DNA from: an uncultured Anaerolineae bacterium
Lineage (GTDB): Bacteria > Chloroflexota > Anaerolineae > Anaerolineales > Villigracilaceae
NCBI GenBank assembly: GCA_903822545.1
Contig: CAIJPN010000182.1
Span: 36,777-100,776, forward strand
Direction of reading: 5' to 3'
Length of the DNA: 64,000 nt
Shown: piece by piece, positions 37,037 through 46,007 of the stretch
Layout of the letters: each line of letters begins with the position of its first letter
Numbering within the stretch: the stretch's first letter is position 1
The notes under the pieces: generated by a model
What the model saw: the letters and a program-made list of their open reading frames with translations, nothing else
The model's database searches: none
Told to the model about the DNA's origin: nothing
Program-made: the position numbers and the translations under genes

Positions 37037-38516
37037 ATACATTGCCGAGCAAGTCATCCAATTTTTGGTGAATGGGAATGGATTTTTCGCTCGCCCAGGC
37101 CTCGATCCCCTCCCAAAATTCATCTGCCGCCCGGGCAATCCCAGCCGGGTCATCCAACCCGCCGCTGGCTACCATTTCACAGAGTTTCACATAACCCGAT
37201 GGTTTATCCGTTAACACCATACTTTCGGCAAACATGGTTGCTGACGATGTATACAACTTGCGGTTGGCCAGCCCGATGAGATACGCGCCATACTGCGCCA
37301 TCTCCACCGCCAGCGCCGCCAGGTTCTCGGTTTTTGCCAACGCCCGCGCATTGCGGATTTTCCCCAGGAATTCGTACAACTCCCCGACAATCACCCCGCT
37401 AACCAGTTCGTCAAACGCTTCAGCGGGGTGCGCGTACACGGGCTTTTTTAGCCGCTCGAAAAAATGCTGCGGGTCATAGAGCGGCAGCACATTAATGCAC
37501 GAACCATGCGTCAGCGGCCAGAACTCATCCAACCCGGCGGCCCACTCCAGCAGCACGTCCGCGCTCTGCACGTTAACTTCGGCCTTCCAGCCCCCTTCCG
37601 ACCACTCGTAAGAAGTATCGACTTCCTTACCGCGCACCACGCAAAACATCTCAATATCACTATACGGGCCATCTGTGCCGCGCGCCAGTGAGCCATACAA
37701 CCCAATTGCCAGCACATCAAACTTTGCCCTGAATTTCGCGGCGATTTCGTTTGCGCGCGCCATGCGCGCCTCGTGGGAAAAAGGTTGCGGGCCGCTCGTA
37801 TGCTGGCTCAAATACTTCACTTCTGTTTCAATTTTCCCGTTTTCAATCGACAAAATCCGGTAACCGATGGCATCACTTTCGGTTTCCAGTTGCCCGGCAT
37901 ATTTTTTAAGCTGGTAAAACGTGGATGGCGTTACATACTGGGTCACATTGCCCTGGATGATCAGCGCCTCGGTGTGGTAATGCCCGCAAAACAAGCTGAT
38001 TTTGTGCGGCGTGCTGGCAAGTATCTCCAGCACCTCGGCGCGGTTTTTCAGCGGATAATTTTTATCCATCAACGTCTCACCGCAATCCAGCACCGGGTGA
38101 TGGATAAACAGCAGGAAATCCTGCCTGATCTGGGCAATTTGCCCGGCCAGCCAGGCCAGTTGCGCCGCGTCCACGCTGTAACTGCCCGAATCCAGGAACA
38201 GCACCGGGGTGCCCGCGATGCTGCGCGCATAATAGGCCTGCGGGCCGCCAAACACGCCTTTTTCCACAAAAACCTCGGGCTGGTCATGATTCCCCAGCAT
38301 AATCTGCGCATCAAACCCGCGCTGGCGGATTTGCTCCAAAAACCATTCCGTCCCACTGCGCGTTTCGGCAATGTCGCCCGAAACGATGAGCTGCGTGATA
38401 TTCTGCGCCTGGAGCGCATCCAGCACTGCCAGCACATGCGCGCGCGAATCGATCAGTTTCAATTCCGCAATGGCGTTATCAATATGCAGATCAGTGATTT
38501 GGGCGATGATACTCAT
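37035..38516 (-). CDS. Metallophosphoesterase fused to kanamycin-nucleotidyltransferase-like domain
   Basis: A 493-residue fusion. Residues 1-240 are a CpdA-like calcineurin phosphoesterase with Asp9-x-His11, Asp48 (SGDIAE), Asn76-His77 (LGNHDQP), His139/His140 and GHYH (His179, His181). Residues about 246-493 align closely with ANT(4')-type kanamycin nucleotidyltransferase. Matching parts are LYGSLARGTDGPYSDIEMFC (metal residues Ser286-Asp287-x-Glu289), EVNV (Glu313), WPLTHG, GELYEFLGKIRN (Glu382 as the likely base, Lys386), and the helical tail LIGLANRKLYTSSA. All catalytic residues of both halves seem present. The usual ANT(4') is a single domain of about 250 residues. The natural substrate is unknown; the two activities could oppose each other on a nucleotidylated compound. 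Confidence 0.85.
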   Translation of the reverse strand: MSIIAQITDLHIDNAIAELKLIDSRAHVLAVLDALQAQNITQLIVSGDIAETRSGTEWFLEQIRQRGFDAQIMLGNHDQPEVFVEKGVFGGPQAYYARSIAGTPVLFLDSGSYSVDAAQLAWLAGQIAQIRQDFLLFIHHPVLDCGETLMDKNYPLKNRAEVLEILASTPHKISLFCGHYHTEALIIQGNVTQYVTPSTFYQLKKYAGQLETESDAIGYRILSIENGKIETEVKYLSQHTSGPQPFSHEARMARANEIAAKFRAKFDVLAIGLYGSLARGTDGPYSDIEMFCVVRGKEVDTSYEWSEGGWKAEVNVQSADVLLEWAAGLDEFWPLTHGSCINVLPLYDPQHFFERLKKPVYAHPAEAFDELVSGVIVGELYEFLGKIRNARALAKTENLAALAVEMAQYGAYLIGLANRKLYTSSATMFAESMVLTDKPSGYVKLCEMVASGGLDDPAGIARAADEFWEGIEAWASEKSIPIHQKLDDLLGNV

Positions 38517-38542
38517 TTGACCCTCGAAAGTAGTGTGATTTG

Positions 38543-39658
38543 CTAAACCGCGCTGCTATTCAGGAATTGATCGAATGTTTCCAGCGCTGCGGGCATGTTC
38601 TGGCGGGCGAACCCAAGCCGGAAGTTGTTTCCGGGATGCCCGTACATGCTGCCTGGCAGGAGCAGTACCCCACTCTGATTCACCAGTCGGTCACAAAAGG
38701 CATCGATCTCACCCTGGAGCAGTTTCGGGAAGGCGATGGGGCCAGCATTGGGGCGCACCCATGCGAACAGGTTGGCGCGGCGGGTGAAGAAGTCATCGAG
38801 CAGGGCCAGGTTGTGCTGAATAATCGTCAGGCTGCGGGTAGCCAATTGCTGGCGGTGGCGCAGGGCCAGTTCGGCCAGGAATTCGCTGGGGGCGCTGTTG
38901 CAGATGGTGGTGTAATCTTTCAGCGCGGCCATTTTGCGGTAGATATCTTCGTCACGGGTGGCGATCCAGCCGATGCGCAGCCCGGCCAGCCCGTAGGTTT
39001 TGGACATGACTCCCAGCGAGGTGAAGTTCGGGTCAAGGTCACAGGCAGCGGGCAGGCGGTCTGACGGATCATGCTCCAGTTCGCGGTAGACTTCGTCAGA
39101 GAAGAGCAATATGCCTCGCTCCCGGCAGAAAAGCGACAGGGCGGTCTGTTCCGCGCGGGACATTAACCAGCCGGTGGGGTTGTGCGGGGTGTTGATCACG
39201 ATCAGGCGTGTATCCGGCCGGATTATCCGCTTGAGTTCATCGAAATTGAGCGCCCAGGCGTTTTCCGGGCGGGCTTCCCAATAAGAGACATCCGCCCCGA
39301 GGCTCCTGGCAATTTCATAAAGCGACTGGTATCCCGGCCAGTGGACGATGACGTGGTCGCCGGGCTGGAGAACGGCCTGCATGTAGAGCGTGATGGCCTC
39401 CTGCGCGCCCGCGTGAACGAGAACATGCTCGGGGGCGATGGTTTCGTAGATTTTGGCGATTTCGCGGCGGAGCGATGGCGCGCCGAGTGATTCGGTGTAG
39501 CCGAGCCAGTGGCGTTTGAAGGCATCATCCGCGCCAGGTTCGAGGGCCAGCAGGTCAGCGATGGCGAGCGATTCGCAGTCGGAACTGCACAGCAGGTAGC
39601 GGGCGTTGAATTCGTAGCGGGCGAAGTAGCGTTCGAGGAGGAAGGGGGAGGGGTTCAT
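38543..39658 (-). CDS. Class I/II PLP-dependent aminotransferase
   Basis: A 371-residue fold-type I enzyme. Visible residues are Asn160-Pro161 (NTPHNPTGWL), Asp188 (FSDEVYRELEH), the Schiff-base Lys220 (VMSKTYGLAGLRIGW) and a C-terminal arginine in FRLGFAR. The N-terminal YFARYEFNARYLLCSSDCESLAI pattern resembles capreomycidine-synthase-like and related aminotransferases rather than the aspartate type. The amino donor is unknown. It lies 26 bases upstream of the phosphoesterase-nucleotidyltransferase gene on the same strand, so co-expression is possible. Confidence 0.85.
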   Translation of the reverse strand: MNPSPFLLERYFARYEFNARYLLCSSDCESLAIADLLALEPGADDAFKRHWLGYTESLGAPSLRREIAKIYETIAPEHVLVHAGAQEAITLYMQAVLQPGDHVIVHWPGYQSLYEIARSLGADVSYWEARPENAWALNFDELKRIIRPDTRLIVINTPHNPTGWLMSRAEQTALSLFCRERGILLFSDEVYRELEHDPSDRLPAACDLDPNFTSLGVMSKTYGLAGLRIGWIATRDEDIYRKMAALKDYTTICNSAPSEFLAELALRHRQQLATRSLTIIQHNLALLDDFFTRRANLFAWVRPNAGPIAFPKLLQGEIDAFCDRLVNQSGVLLLPGSMYGHPGNNFRLGFARQNMPAALETFDQFLNSSAV

Positions 39659-39701
39659 GGGAATTGGTCGAAAGTGGAAAGTGAAGGATTATGGTTTCCT
39701 G

Positions 39702-40538
39702 TCACCGAATTTGAACATAATACCACTTGCCGTTTCGTTTTCCAAAAAAATCAAGCAAGGTTTCATAACAGCCAGGGTTTAGAACCCAGGCATCGCCGTA
39801 GCCGTAGTGGTAAATCTCGCTGTAGCCTGTCAAAATTTCAGTCCCATCGTACCAGAGATTGTATAAACCGTCTTTTTTGAAGAAAAAGATGGGCTTTTTT
39901 CTTAAGATTTGGAACCCAAAGGTATCTTCGTAGCCAAATTTTTCTCGAAGTGATGTGCCGTTATCGATAATTACCCCCGTGTAATTAAAATCTGAGCCTT
40001 CATAGTGCATGACTTCCAAAATCCAACGCCCTTGAAACTCCTGCAATCCAACCAGACGCTCGTTCGCGTACCCACCCCATGTGCCGGTATCGATTCTGTA
40101 AATTTCCTCGTTATTTTTTCTCACACTCACATATCCATTATTAGATGGCTGAGGCTCTGTTTCGTGGGTATCAACATAGTCGCCATTGATGCGAATATAG
40201 TTGTACTGATTAGAGTGACAAAGTGGATCAGTGATAGGGAATGGCGAGTAATCTTCTCCCTGGATGAATAAAAAGCCATAAGCTGATAAGTTTTCGCCCT
40301 GGATTTCTAGTGATTTGATAAACAATCCTGCTTTTACTTCTGTGGGGAGAAAGGTTGGCGTGGGTGGCTGGGTTGCTTTTGGCGTTGCAGATGCGGGAAG
40401 ACGGGTTTCGCTGGGCGAAAGTGCCTGGGTCAATGTTATTGATGGCGCAATTGCGGTTGATGTTGGGCTGGGAATAGATGTCACCGGGCCGCAGGCGGCC
40501 ATGAGCAGGATTATGAAAAGGGAAAATTGTTTATTCAT
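39702..40538 (-). CDS. Hypothetical lipoprotein
   Basis: A 278-residue protein with a lipoprotein signal peptide: MNKQFSLFIILLMAAC, with the lipobox cysteine at residue 16. A proline/threonine/serine-rich linker follows (about 20-60). The rest is a beta-rich domain with repeated Tyr/Trp/Gly patterns (YNYIRINGDYVDTHE, GTWGGYANERLVG, YHYGYGDAWVLNPGCYE). It should be anchored at the outer face of the membrane. The start at 40538 is chosen for the signal peptide and a GGGTGG site. The base composition is lower in GC than the neighbours, which may indicate transfer. Function unknown. Confidence 0.65.
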   Translation of the reverse strand: MNKQFSLFIILLMAACGPVTSIPSPTSTAIAPSITLTQALSPSETRLPASATPKATQPPTPTFLPTEVKAGLFIKSLEIQGENLSAYGFLFIQGEDYSPFPITDPLCHSNQYNYIRINGDYVDTHETEPQPSNNGYVSVRKNNEEIYRIDTGTWGGYANERLVGLQEFQGRWILEVMHYEGSDFNYTGVIIDNGTSLREKFGYEDTFGFQILRKKPIFFFKKDGLYNLWYDGTEILTGYSEIYHYGYGDAWVLNPGCYETLLDFFGKRNGKWYYVQIR

Positions 40539-40575
40539 GGTGCCACCCGATGGCATATCGATGATTAATGGGTAA

Positions 40576-41115
40576 TTATGGCTTATCCGTTACTGCCAAT
40601 TTGAAAACATCATCGAAGTGCAACTGGTCGTGGTAGATGCCGATGCGCAGCATGGTGATGAGGTTGCACCAGCCAAAGGCCGGGTCGTACAGGTAGATGT
40701 TGCCGAGGATGGCTTCATCTTTCCCGGTGTAGAAGGCGCGCACCCTGGCGTGCAGGGCGCGGTTTTCGGCTTTGAGTGTTTCGAGTGGGACGGGTTTGCG
40801 CGGGCTGTAGCGCGGAGTCCATAGAAAGCCGACCCACATGGGAAACGTGGCGCGGCGGTAGACATCATCGATTTCGGTGGGGTAGGGACGGTTTTTGCGC
40901 AGCCTGCCGTACCAGCCAAGGAAATTCCAGGCAAATGTGACAATTGGGTAGCTGCTGGCGATCAGCAGGTAGTTATGATCGATGATTTCGCCGATGCTCC
41001 ACTCGTTGGGGGCCGGGCGCTGCCAGATTTGGGCATCTGTCAGGCCGTTAAGTGCGGCGAAAGCGGTTTCGCGCTGTTGGTCGAGCAGGTCGAGGTAGGT
41101 GGGGATGATTTCCAA
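40576..41115 (-). CDS. DinB-family protein
   Basis: A 179-residue four-helix protein of the DinB/YfiT superfamily. The metal-binding histidine pattern is visible: IIDHNYLL near residue 47 and IYHDQLHFDDV near the C-terminus. The N-terminal helix DLLDQQRETAFAALNGLTDAQIWQRP is characteristic. Members act as thiol transferases or stress-induced metalloproteins, and the substrate is unknown. It lies downstream of the M24 peptidase gene, separated by a terminator hairpin. Confidence 0.82.
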   Translation of the reverse strand: MEIIPTYLDLLDQQRETAFAALNGLTDAQIWQRPAPNEWSIGEIIDHNYLLIASSYPIVTFAWNFLGWYGRLRKNRPYPTEIDDVYRRATFPMWVGFLWTPRYSPRKPVPLETLKAENRALHARVRAFYTGKDEAILGNIYLYDPAFGWCNLITMLRIGIYHDQLHFDDVFKLAVTDKP

Positions 41116-41132
41116 ATTGACTTTCCTGAAAA

Positions 41133-41168
41133 GAAGACCGCAGACCCAAAATAGCGGCCTGCGGTCTT
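41133..41168 (-). terminator. Terminator after the M24 peptidase gene
   Basis: AGACCGCAG (41134-41142) and CTGCGGTCT (41159-41167) form a perfect 9-bp stem. On the - strand a T-rich CTTCTTTT sequence follows. Confidence 0.7.
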
Positions 41169-41179
41169 TGTGGATGGCT

Positions 41180-42286
41180 TTACCCGATCACTCTTACTTC
41201 CCGTGGCATATCGCTCATCGACTCTACGCCGGTTTCGGTGATGACCATGTTGTCTTCAATGCGCACGCCGCCTTCGCCGAGCATGTAAATGCCGGGCTCG
41301 ACGGTGTAGCACATGCCAGGTTCAAGGATTTGCATGTTGTCGCCGCGCATGTACGGTTCTTCATGACCTTCCATGCCGATGCCGTGTCCGGTGCGGTGGC
41401 GGAATAATGGGCCATAGCCAGCCATGGTGATTACATCGCGAGCGGCGATATCCACATTGGCGCAGGGGACGCCCGGTTTCCCGGCGGCGCGCCCGGCGGC
41501 GTTGGCTTCTTGCACAATTTTGTGGATGTTCAGGAATTTGGCATCCACATCGCCAACCGCGAAGGTGCGCGTCAGGTCGGAGATGTAGCCTTCGTAAGCT
41601 GCGCCCCAATCGACCAGGAACAGGTCACCATGCTGGACTTTGCGGTCGGTGGGCGAGGCGTGCGGGTTGGCGGTGTTCGGGCCGCCGGAAACGATTGGGC
41701 TGAAGGGCATTTCGGGCTGGGAACCGTTGCGGAGCAGTTGGATGACCAGTTCGTTGGAGAATTCCATCTCAGTCATGCCGACTTTGAAGAGCTTGAGCGC
41801 CGCTTCCAACCCATCCTGGGCGATTTTGACTGCTTTGCGCATTTTGGCGATCTCGTCGGCATCTTTGCGCAAACGCAGTTCGGCCAGTGTCAGGGATGCA
41901 TCGGGGAAGCTGGATTGTGGCGCGGCCTGCTCGATGAAGCGATATTCCAAAATTCGCAGGGCGCGCGGTTCCACGCCGATGGTTTTTCCGTTGATGTTGA
42001 GCGTGCCAACGGCTTTTTCAAAGGCCGTGTGCCATTCCGCCGGATTTTCAGCATAGGTGAAAACGCTCATAGCGTAGGGCAGGTTGGCCGTTTTGGCAGC
42101 TTCCAGTTCGGGCAGGACGATGACCGGGTCTTTGCCGGGGGTATAAAGCACCACTGTGGGCCGTTCCATCAGGTGGAAGTGCAGGCCGGTCAGGTAGGTG
42201 AGGGTCTGGCCGGGGTTGATGGCAACCGCATCCAGGTTGTTTTTTTCCATGTAACCGGCGAGTTTATCAAAACGGATGTTGGACAT
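41180..42286 (-). CDS. M24 family Xaa-Pro aminopeptidase
   Basis: A 368-residue cytoplasmic metallopeptidase that removes N-terminal residues preceding proline. The N-terminal creatinase-like domain (1-130) is followed by the pita-bread catalytic domain. All five metal ligands can be placed: Asp226 and Asp237 (LVDWGAAYEGYISDLTRTF), His301 (RTGHGIG), Glu330 (TVEPGIY) and Glu344 (VRIEDNM). Length is typical of the PepQ/PepP-like group. It stands alone, upstream of DinB. Confidence 0.93.
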   Translation of the reverse strand: MSNIRFDKLAGYMEKNNLDAVAINPGQTLTYLTGLHFHLMERPTVVLYTPGKDPVIVLPELEAAKTANLPYAMSVFTYAENPAEWHTAFEKAVGTLNINGKTIGVEPRALRILEYRFIEQAAPQSSFPDASLTLAELRLRKDADEIAKMRKAVKIAQDGLEAALKLFKVGMTEMEFSNELVIQLLRNGSQPEMPFSPIVSGGPNTANPHASPTDRKVQHGDLFLVDWGAAYEGYISDLTRTFAVGDVDAKFLNIHKIVQEANAAGRAAGKPGVPCANVDIAARDVITMAGYGPLFRHRTGHGIGMEGHEEPYMRGDNMQILEPGMCYTVEPGIYMLGEGGVRIEDNMVITETGVESMSDMPREVRVIG

Positions 42287-42298
42287 TTAGACTCCTAT

Positions 42299-42384
42299 GT
42301 AGAGGCACGGCGAAGAGCTTGCAGAACAGTTTCCGTAGATTATACCGCCGTGCCCCAACGAATTGGATATCGTTGGGGCACGGC
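42299..42384. repeat. GGCACGGC-type hairpin repeat
   Basis: GCCGTGCCCCAACGA (42347-42361) and its exact complement at 42370-42384 form a 15-bp stem around ATTGGATA. Another GTAGAGGCACGGCG copy lies at 42299-42312. The rest of the 42287-42502 gap shows no gene. Confidence 0.75.
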
Positions 42385-42502
42385 AGGGGAATTTTTGGGA
42401 AGTGCATCGCACCAGACGGGTGATGCGTCTCGTAAGCGGGGAAATCGCCAGCTTGAGCCTCATCCCGTTAAAAACGGTGCGGCGCACCCCCGGCAGGCCA
42501 CG

Positions 42503-43309
42503 TTATTTGCGATATTTTCGGGTAAAAAACTGTGCGATGACCCAATCCACCAACCAGGGCATATTCTCATCAGCCCAAATGGCTGGCCCGAACCACCAGG
42601 GGATGACCAGCCTGCGGCGCGGATGTTTGGCCACGTCGATCACCCGTTGGGCAACATATTCGGATGTCATATACATCCAGCCCGGGACTTTGAAATTCAC
42701 CAACTCGCTTTTGCCGGTATGCTGGCCGAATTCGGTATGGGCCGGGCCAGGGTAAATCCCGCTGACGTGGATTCCGTAAGGGGCCACTTCGCGCCGCAGC
42801 GAATCGCTGAAGCCGCGCACGCCAAATTTGGTGGCAGCATAAACCGAATACATCGGTGCAGCCAGCCAGCCCGCCACCGACGACATGTTGATGATGTGCC
42901 CGTTGCGCTGTCTTTCCATATATGGCAACACGTTGCGGGTGACTTCGATCAGTCCGGTCAGGTTGACGGCAATCTGGGTGTCAATGTCGCGCCCTGGCTG
43001 GAGCTTGTCCAGCCAATCCAGCCGCCCAAAACCGGCGTTGTTGAAGAGAATATCGATTCTGCCATAGATCTCAACAACGCTTTTAACCATGTTGATGACA
43101 TCGGCGCGATTGGCAACATCCACCGGGGTTGCCATGGCCTCACCGCCGTCTCTCTGGATGCGTTCCACCTCGGCCTGCATCCGGTCAACGCGCCGGGCTG
43201 CCAGCACAACCGAAGCGCCTTCTTTGGCGAACAGCCGCGCGGCATCCTCGCCAAACCCCGAGGATGCGCCTGTAATGAGCACCACTTTATCTTTGAGAGT
43301 TATTGCCAT
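42503..43309 (-). CDS. Short-chain dehydrogenase/reductase
   Basis: A 268-residue classical SDR. The NAD(P) motif VVLITGASSGFGEDAARLF is followed by AARRVDRM (a basic residue favouring NADP), NNAGFGRLDWLD, the catalytic serine in INMSSVAGWLA and Tyr-x3-Lys in SVYAATKFGVRGF. A C-terminal hydrophobic segment (LVIPWWFGPAIWADENMPWLVDWVI) suggests membrane association. The ATG at 43309 follows GGAG five bases upstream; the longer frame to 43339 has no support. Substrate unknown. Confidence 0.88.
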   Translation of the reverse strand: MAITLKDKVVLITGASSGFGEDAARLFAKEGASVVLAARRVDRMQAEVERIQRDGGEAMATPVDVANRADVINMVKSVVEIYGRIDILFNNAGFGRLDWLDKLQPGRDIDTQIAVNLTGLIEVTRNVLPYMERQRNGHIINMSSVAGWLAAPMYSVYAATKFGVRGFSDSLRREVAPYGIHVSGIYPGPAHTEFGQHTGKSELVNFKVPGWMYMTSEYVAQRVIDVAKHPRRRLVIPWWFGPAIWADENMPWLVDWVIAQFFTRKYRK

Positions 43310-43451
43310 GGTGACTCCTGACCGACAAATGGATTCCAAAGTACCCAGACTTTGGATTTTCTGACAACCGACTCGTTAGATTCCATAAAAAAATGCGTAA
43401 TGTGTAACTTAATTGTACTCGAATGCTTCGTCACACATTACGCATTGCGGA

Positions 43452-45983
43452 TTATTCGTCACCTCCCGCTTCAACATCCTGCGGCTGGTACTCTTCAGGA
43501 CGCTTGCGGGGGCGCACCGGTTCCACACTTGGTTCCGCTTCCAGGGCAATTTCCAGCACCTGATCCATGTGCGTTACCGGGATAATTTTCAGGTCGGTGC
43601 GCACTCGTTTGGGTACATCTACCAGGTCTTTCAGGTTGCGCTCGGGCAGCATGACCACTTTCAGCCCGGCACGATGGGCCGCCAGCACCTTCTCGCGCAC
43701 GCCGCCGATCATCAAGATGCGCCCGCGCAGGGTGATTTCGCCGGTCATAGCCACCTCGCGGAAGATGCGCCGCCCGGTGAAGGCTGAAATCAGCGCCGTG
43801 CAAAGCGTGATGCCTGCGCTCGGCCCATCTTTGGGGATGGCGCCCTCCGGCAGGTGCATGTGGATGTCGAGTCGCTCGAAAACTTCCGGTTCGATGCCAA
43901 ACAGCGGTGCGCGCGATTTGAGATAGGTCAAGGCCGCCTGGGCGCTTTCTTGCATCACATCGCCAACCTGGCCGGTAATTTGCATCGAGCCTTTGCCTTC
44001 CATCAGCGCCACTTCGATCGACATGATCTCGCCGCCATTTTCGGTCCAGGCCAGGCCGGTGGCTACGCCGACTTCATCCTGGCGTTCGGCTTCGGTCTGG
44101 AAGTATTGCGGCGGCCCCAGGAATTTTTCCACCATGTTGGGGGTCACAATGCTAGGATATTCGCGTCCCTCAGCCTTAAGCCGCGCCGCCTTGCGGATGA
44201 CGCGCCCAATTTCGCGCTCCAGGTTGCGCACCCCGGCTTCATAGGTGTACTCGCGGATGATGCGCTGCATCGAACTATCTGAAAAGCGCAAGCCGCTGTC
44301 ATCCATACCGTTTTCTTCCATCTGGCGTGGGATCAGGTAGCGGTCGGCGATCGCCATTTTCTCTTCTTCGATATAGCCTGGGAACTCGATGATTTCCATG
44401 CGGTCGAGCAGCGCAGGCGGGATCGGCCCCAGGTAGTTGGCGGTGGTCACAAACATAACCTTCGACAGGTCAAAATCCAACTCCAGGTAGTGATCGCTGA
44501 AGGCGAAGTTTTGTTCCGGGTCGAGCACTTCCAGCAGCGCCGAAGATGGGTCGCCGCGAAAATCATTTCCCAGCTTGTCGATCTCATCCAGCATAAAGAG
44601 CGGGTTGGCGCTGCCGGCCCGTTTCATTGTCTGGATGATGCGCCCGGGCAGTGCGCCGATATAGGTGCGGCGGTGGCCGCGAATTTCGGCCTCGTCACGC
44701 ACACCGCCCAGCGATACGCGCACGAATTTGCGCCCCAGCGCCTCGGCAATTGAGCGCCCCAGCGAAGTTTTGCCTACGCCGGGTGGCCCCACAAAGCACA
44801 AGATTGGCTGGCGCTCTTTCTTGGGCTTGAGCGAGCGCACTGCGATATATTCCAGGATGCGGTCTTTGGCTTTTTGCAGCCCATAGTGATCGCGATCAAG
44901 GATTGTGCCAGCGTTGCGCACATCCAGGTTATCTTCTGTCGAGTTATTCCAGGGCAGGTCGAGGATCCAGTCCAGGTAAGTGCGGATGATGGCCACTTCC
45001 GGGGCCATCGGCGGCATCTGGTTCAGGCGTTCCACTTCCTTCATTGCTACAGCGCGGGCTGCATCGGGTAGCGAGGCCTGCTCCAGCTTTTCGCGCAGAT
45101 CATTCACATCGCGCGTCCAGATGTCGCCTTCGCCCAACTCACTCTGGATGGCTTTCATCTGCTCGCGCAGGTAAAACTCTCGCTGGCTTTTATCCACCTC
45201 GCTTTGCACCTTGTTGTGGATGTTTTCTTCCAGCTCAAGCACATCCAGTTCCTCCGCCAGCAGCGTGTTGATGCGTTCCAGCCGCGATTTGGGGCTTGGG
45301 TTGAGCAGCAGTTTTTGGCGCTCTTCGAAGGCTACCGCCAGCGTGGTGGCGATCATGTCAGCCAGCCAGCCTGGCTCGGCAATGTTCAGCGCAAAAAGCT
45401 GGGCTTCTTCGGGCATCGAACGGTTTAACTGCACCACGCGCTCAAACTGCCCCAACACCGAGCGCATCAGCGCCTGGGTTTCCTTGTTGGCATCGGTTGG
45501 CTCGTCAATAACGCGCGCCTTCACTTTGATGACCGGCGTAAAACGTGTAAATTCGACAATTTCCACGCGCCGCCGGCCCTGTACCAGCGCCGAATTGGCG
45601 CCATCGGGCATCGAGATCAGCCGCCCGACCGCCATTTCCACACCATAAGCCATGAAGTCCGTGGCCTTGGGGTTTTCCTCGTCCGGGTCTTTTTGCGTCA
45701 GCGCAATGACAGTCTGGTTGCGATCATGGGCACTTTGCAGCGTTGAAATCACTGCGTCGTTATCCACAAAAATTGGTGAAACCATTTTTGGGAACACAAT
45801 CACATCGCGCATTGGCAGTACCAGCGCCTCGATCATGCCCTTGTCATCGGGCGTGTGGTTCGGGATGCGATACAGCTCATCAGTACGCTGGTAGAGCGCC
45901 GAATCAAAACTCAGTTCTTCCTCATCCCACTCATCTTCATCATCAAAATCATCGAATTCTTCAAAATCTTTTTCTTTTTTCAT
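43452..45983 (-). CDS. lon: ATP-dependent protease Lon
   Basis: An 843-residue LonA protease that degrades misfolded and regulatory proteins in the cytoplasm. The order is a LAN substrate-binding domain (about 50-250, VLPMRDVIVFPKMVSPIFV), a helical region, an AAA+ domain with Walker A GPPGVGKTSLGRSIAEAL and Walker B FMLDEIDKL, and a C-terminal peptidase with PKDGPSAGITL (catalytic Ser) and the conserved lysine in GGVREKVLAAHRAG. The first 28 residues are extremely acidic (DFEEFDDFDDEDEWDEEE), an unusual extension. folC lies upstream with a gap of 24 bases. Confidence 0.96.
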   Translation of the reverse strand: MKKEKDFEEFDDFDDEDEWDEEELSFDSALYQRTDELYRIPNHTPDDKGMIEALVLPMRDVIVFPKMVSPIFVDNDAVISTLQSAHDRNQTVIALTQKDPDEENPKATDFMAYGVEMAVGRLISMPDGANSALVQGRRRVEIVEFTRFTPVIKVKARVIDEPTDANKETQALMRSVLGQFERVVQLNRSMPEEAQLFALNIAEPGWLADMIATTLAVAFEERQKLLLNPSPKSRLERINTLLAEELDVLELEENIHNKVQSEVDKSQREFYLREQMKAIQSELGEGDIWTRDVNDLREKLEQASLPDAARAVAMKEVERLNQMPPMAPEVAIIRTYLDWILDLPWNNSTEDNLDVRNAGTILDRDHYGLQKAKDRILEYIAVRSLKPKKERQPILCFVGPPGVGKTSLGRSIAEALGRKFVRVSLGGVRDEAEIRGHRRTYIGALPGRIIQTMKRAGSANPLFMLDEIDKLGNDFRGDPSSALLEVLDPEQNFAFSDHYLELDFDLSKVMFVTTANYLGPIPPALLDRMEIIEFPGYIEEEKMAIADRYLIPRQMEENGMDDSGLRFSDSSMQRIIREYTYEAGVRNLEREIGRVIRKAARLKAEGREYPSIVTPNMVEKFLGPPQYFQTEAERQDEVGVATGLAWTENGGEIMSIEVALMEGKGSMQITGQVGDVMQESAQAALTYLKSRAPLFGIEPEVFERLDIHMHLPEGAIPKDGPSAGITLCTALISAFTGRRIFREVAMTGEITLRGRILMIGGVREKVLAAHRAGLKVVMLPERNLKDLVDVPKRVRTDLKIIPVTHMDQVLEIALEAEPSVEPVRPRKRPEEYQPQDVEAGGDE

Positions 45984-46007
45984 AATCGCTCCCAGTAGCG
46001 CGAAATG

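Noticed and set aside
41510..43321. A 603-codon + strand open frame opposite the M24 peptidase and SDR genes
   Set aside because: It spans two convincing - strand genes and a repeat, and its translation has no recognisable fold.
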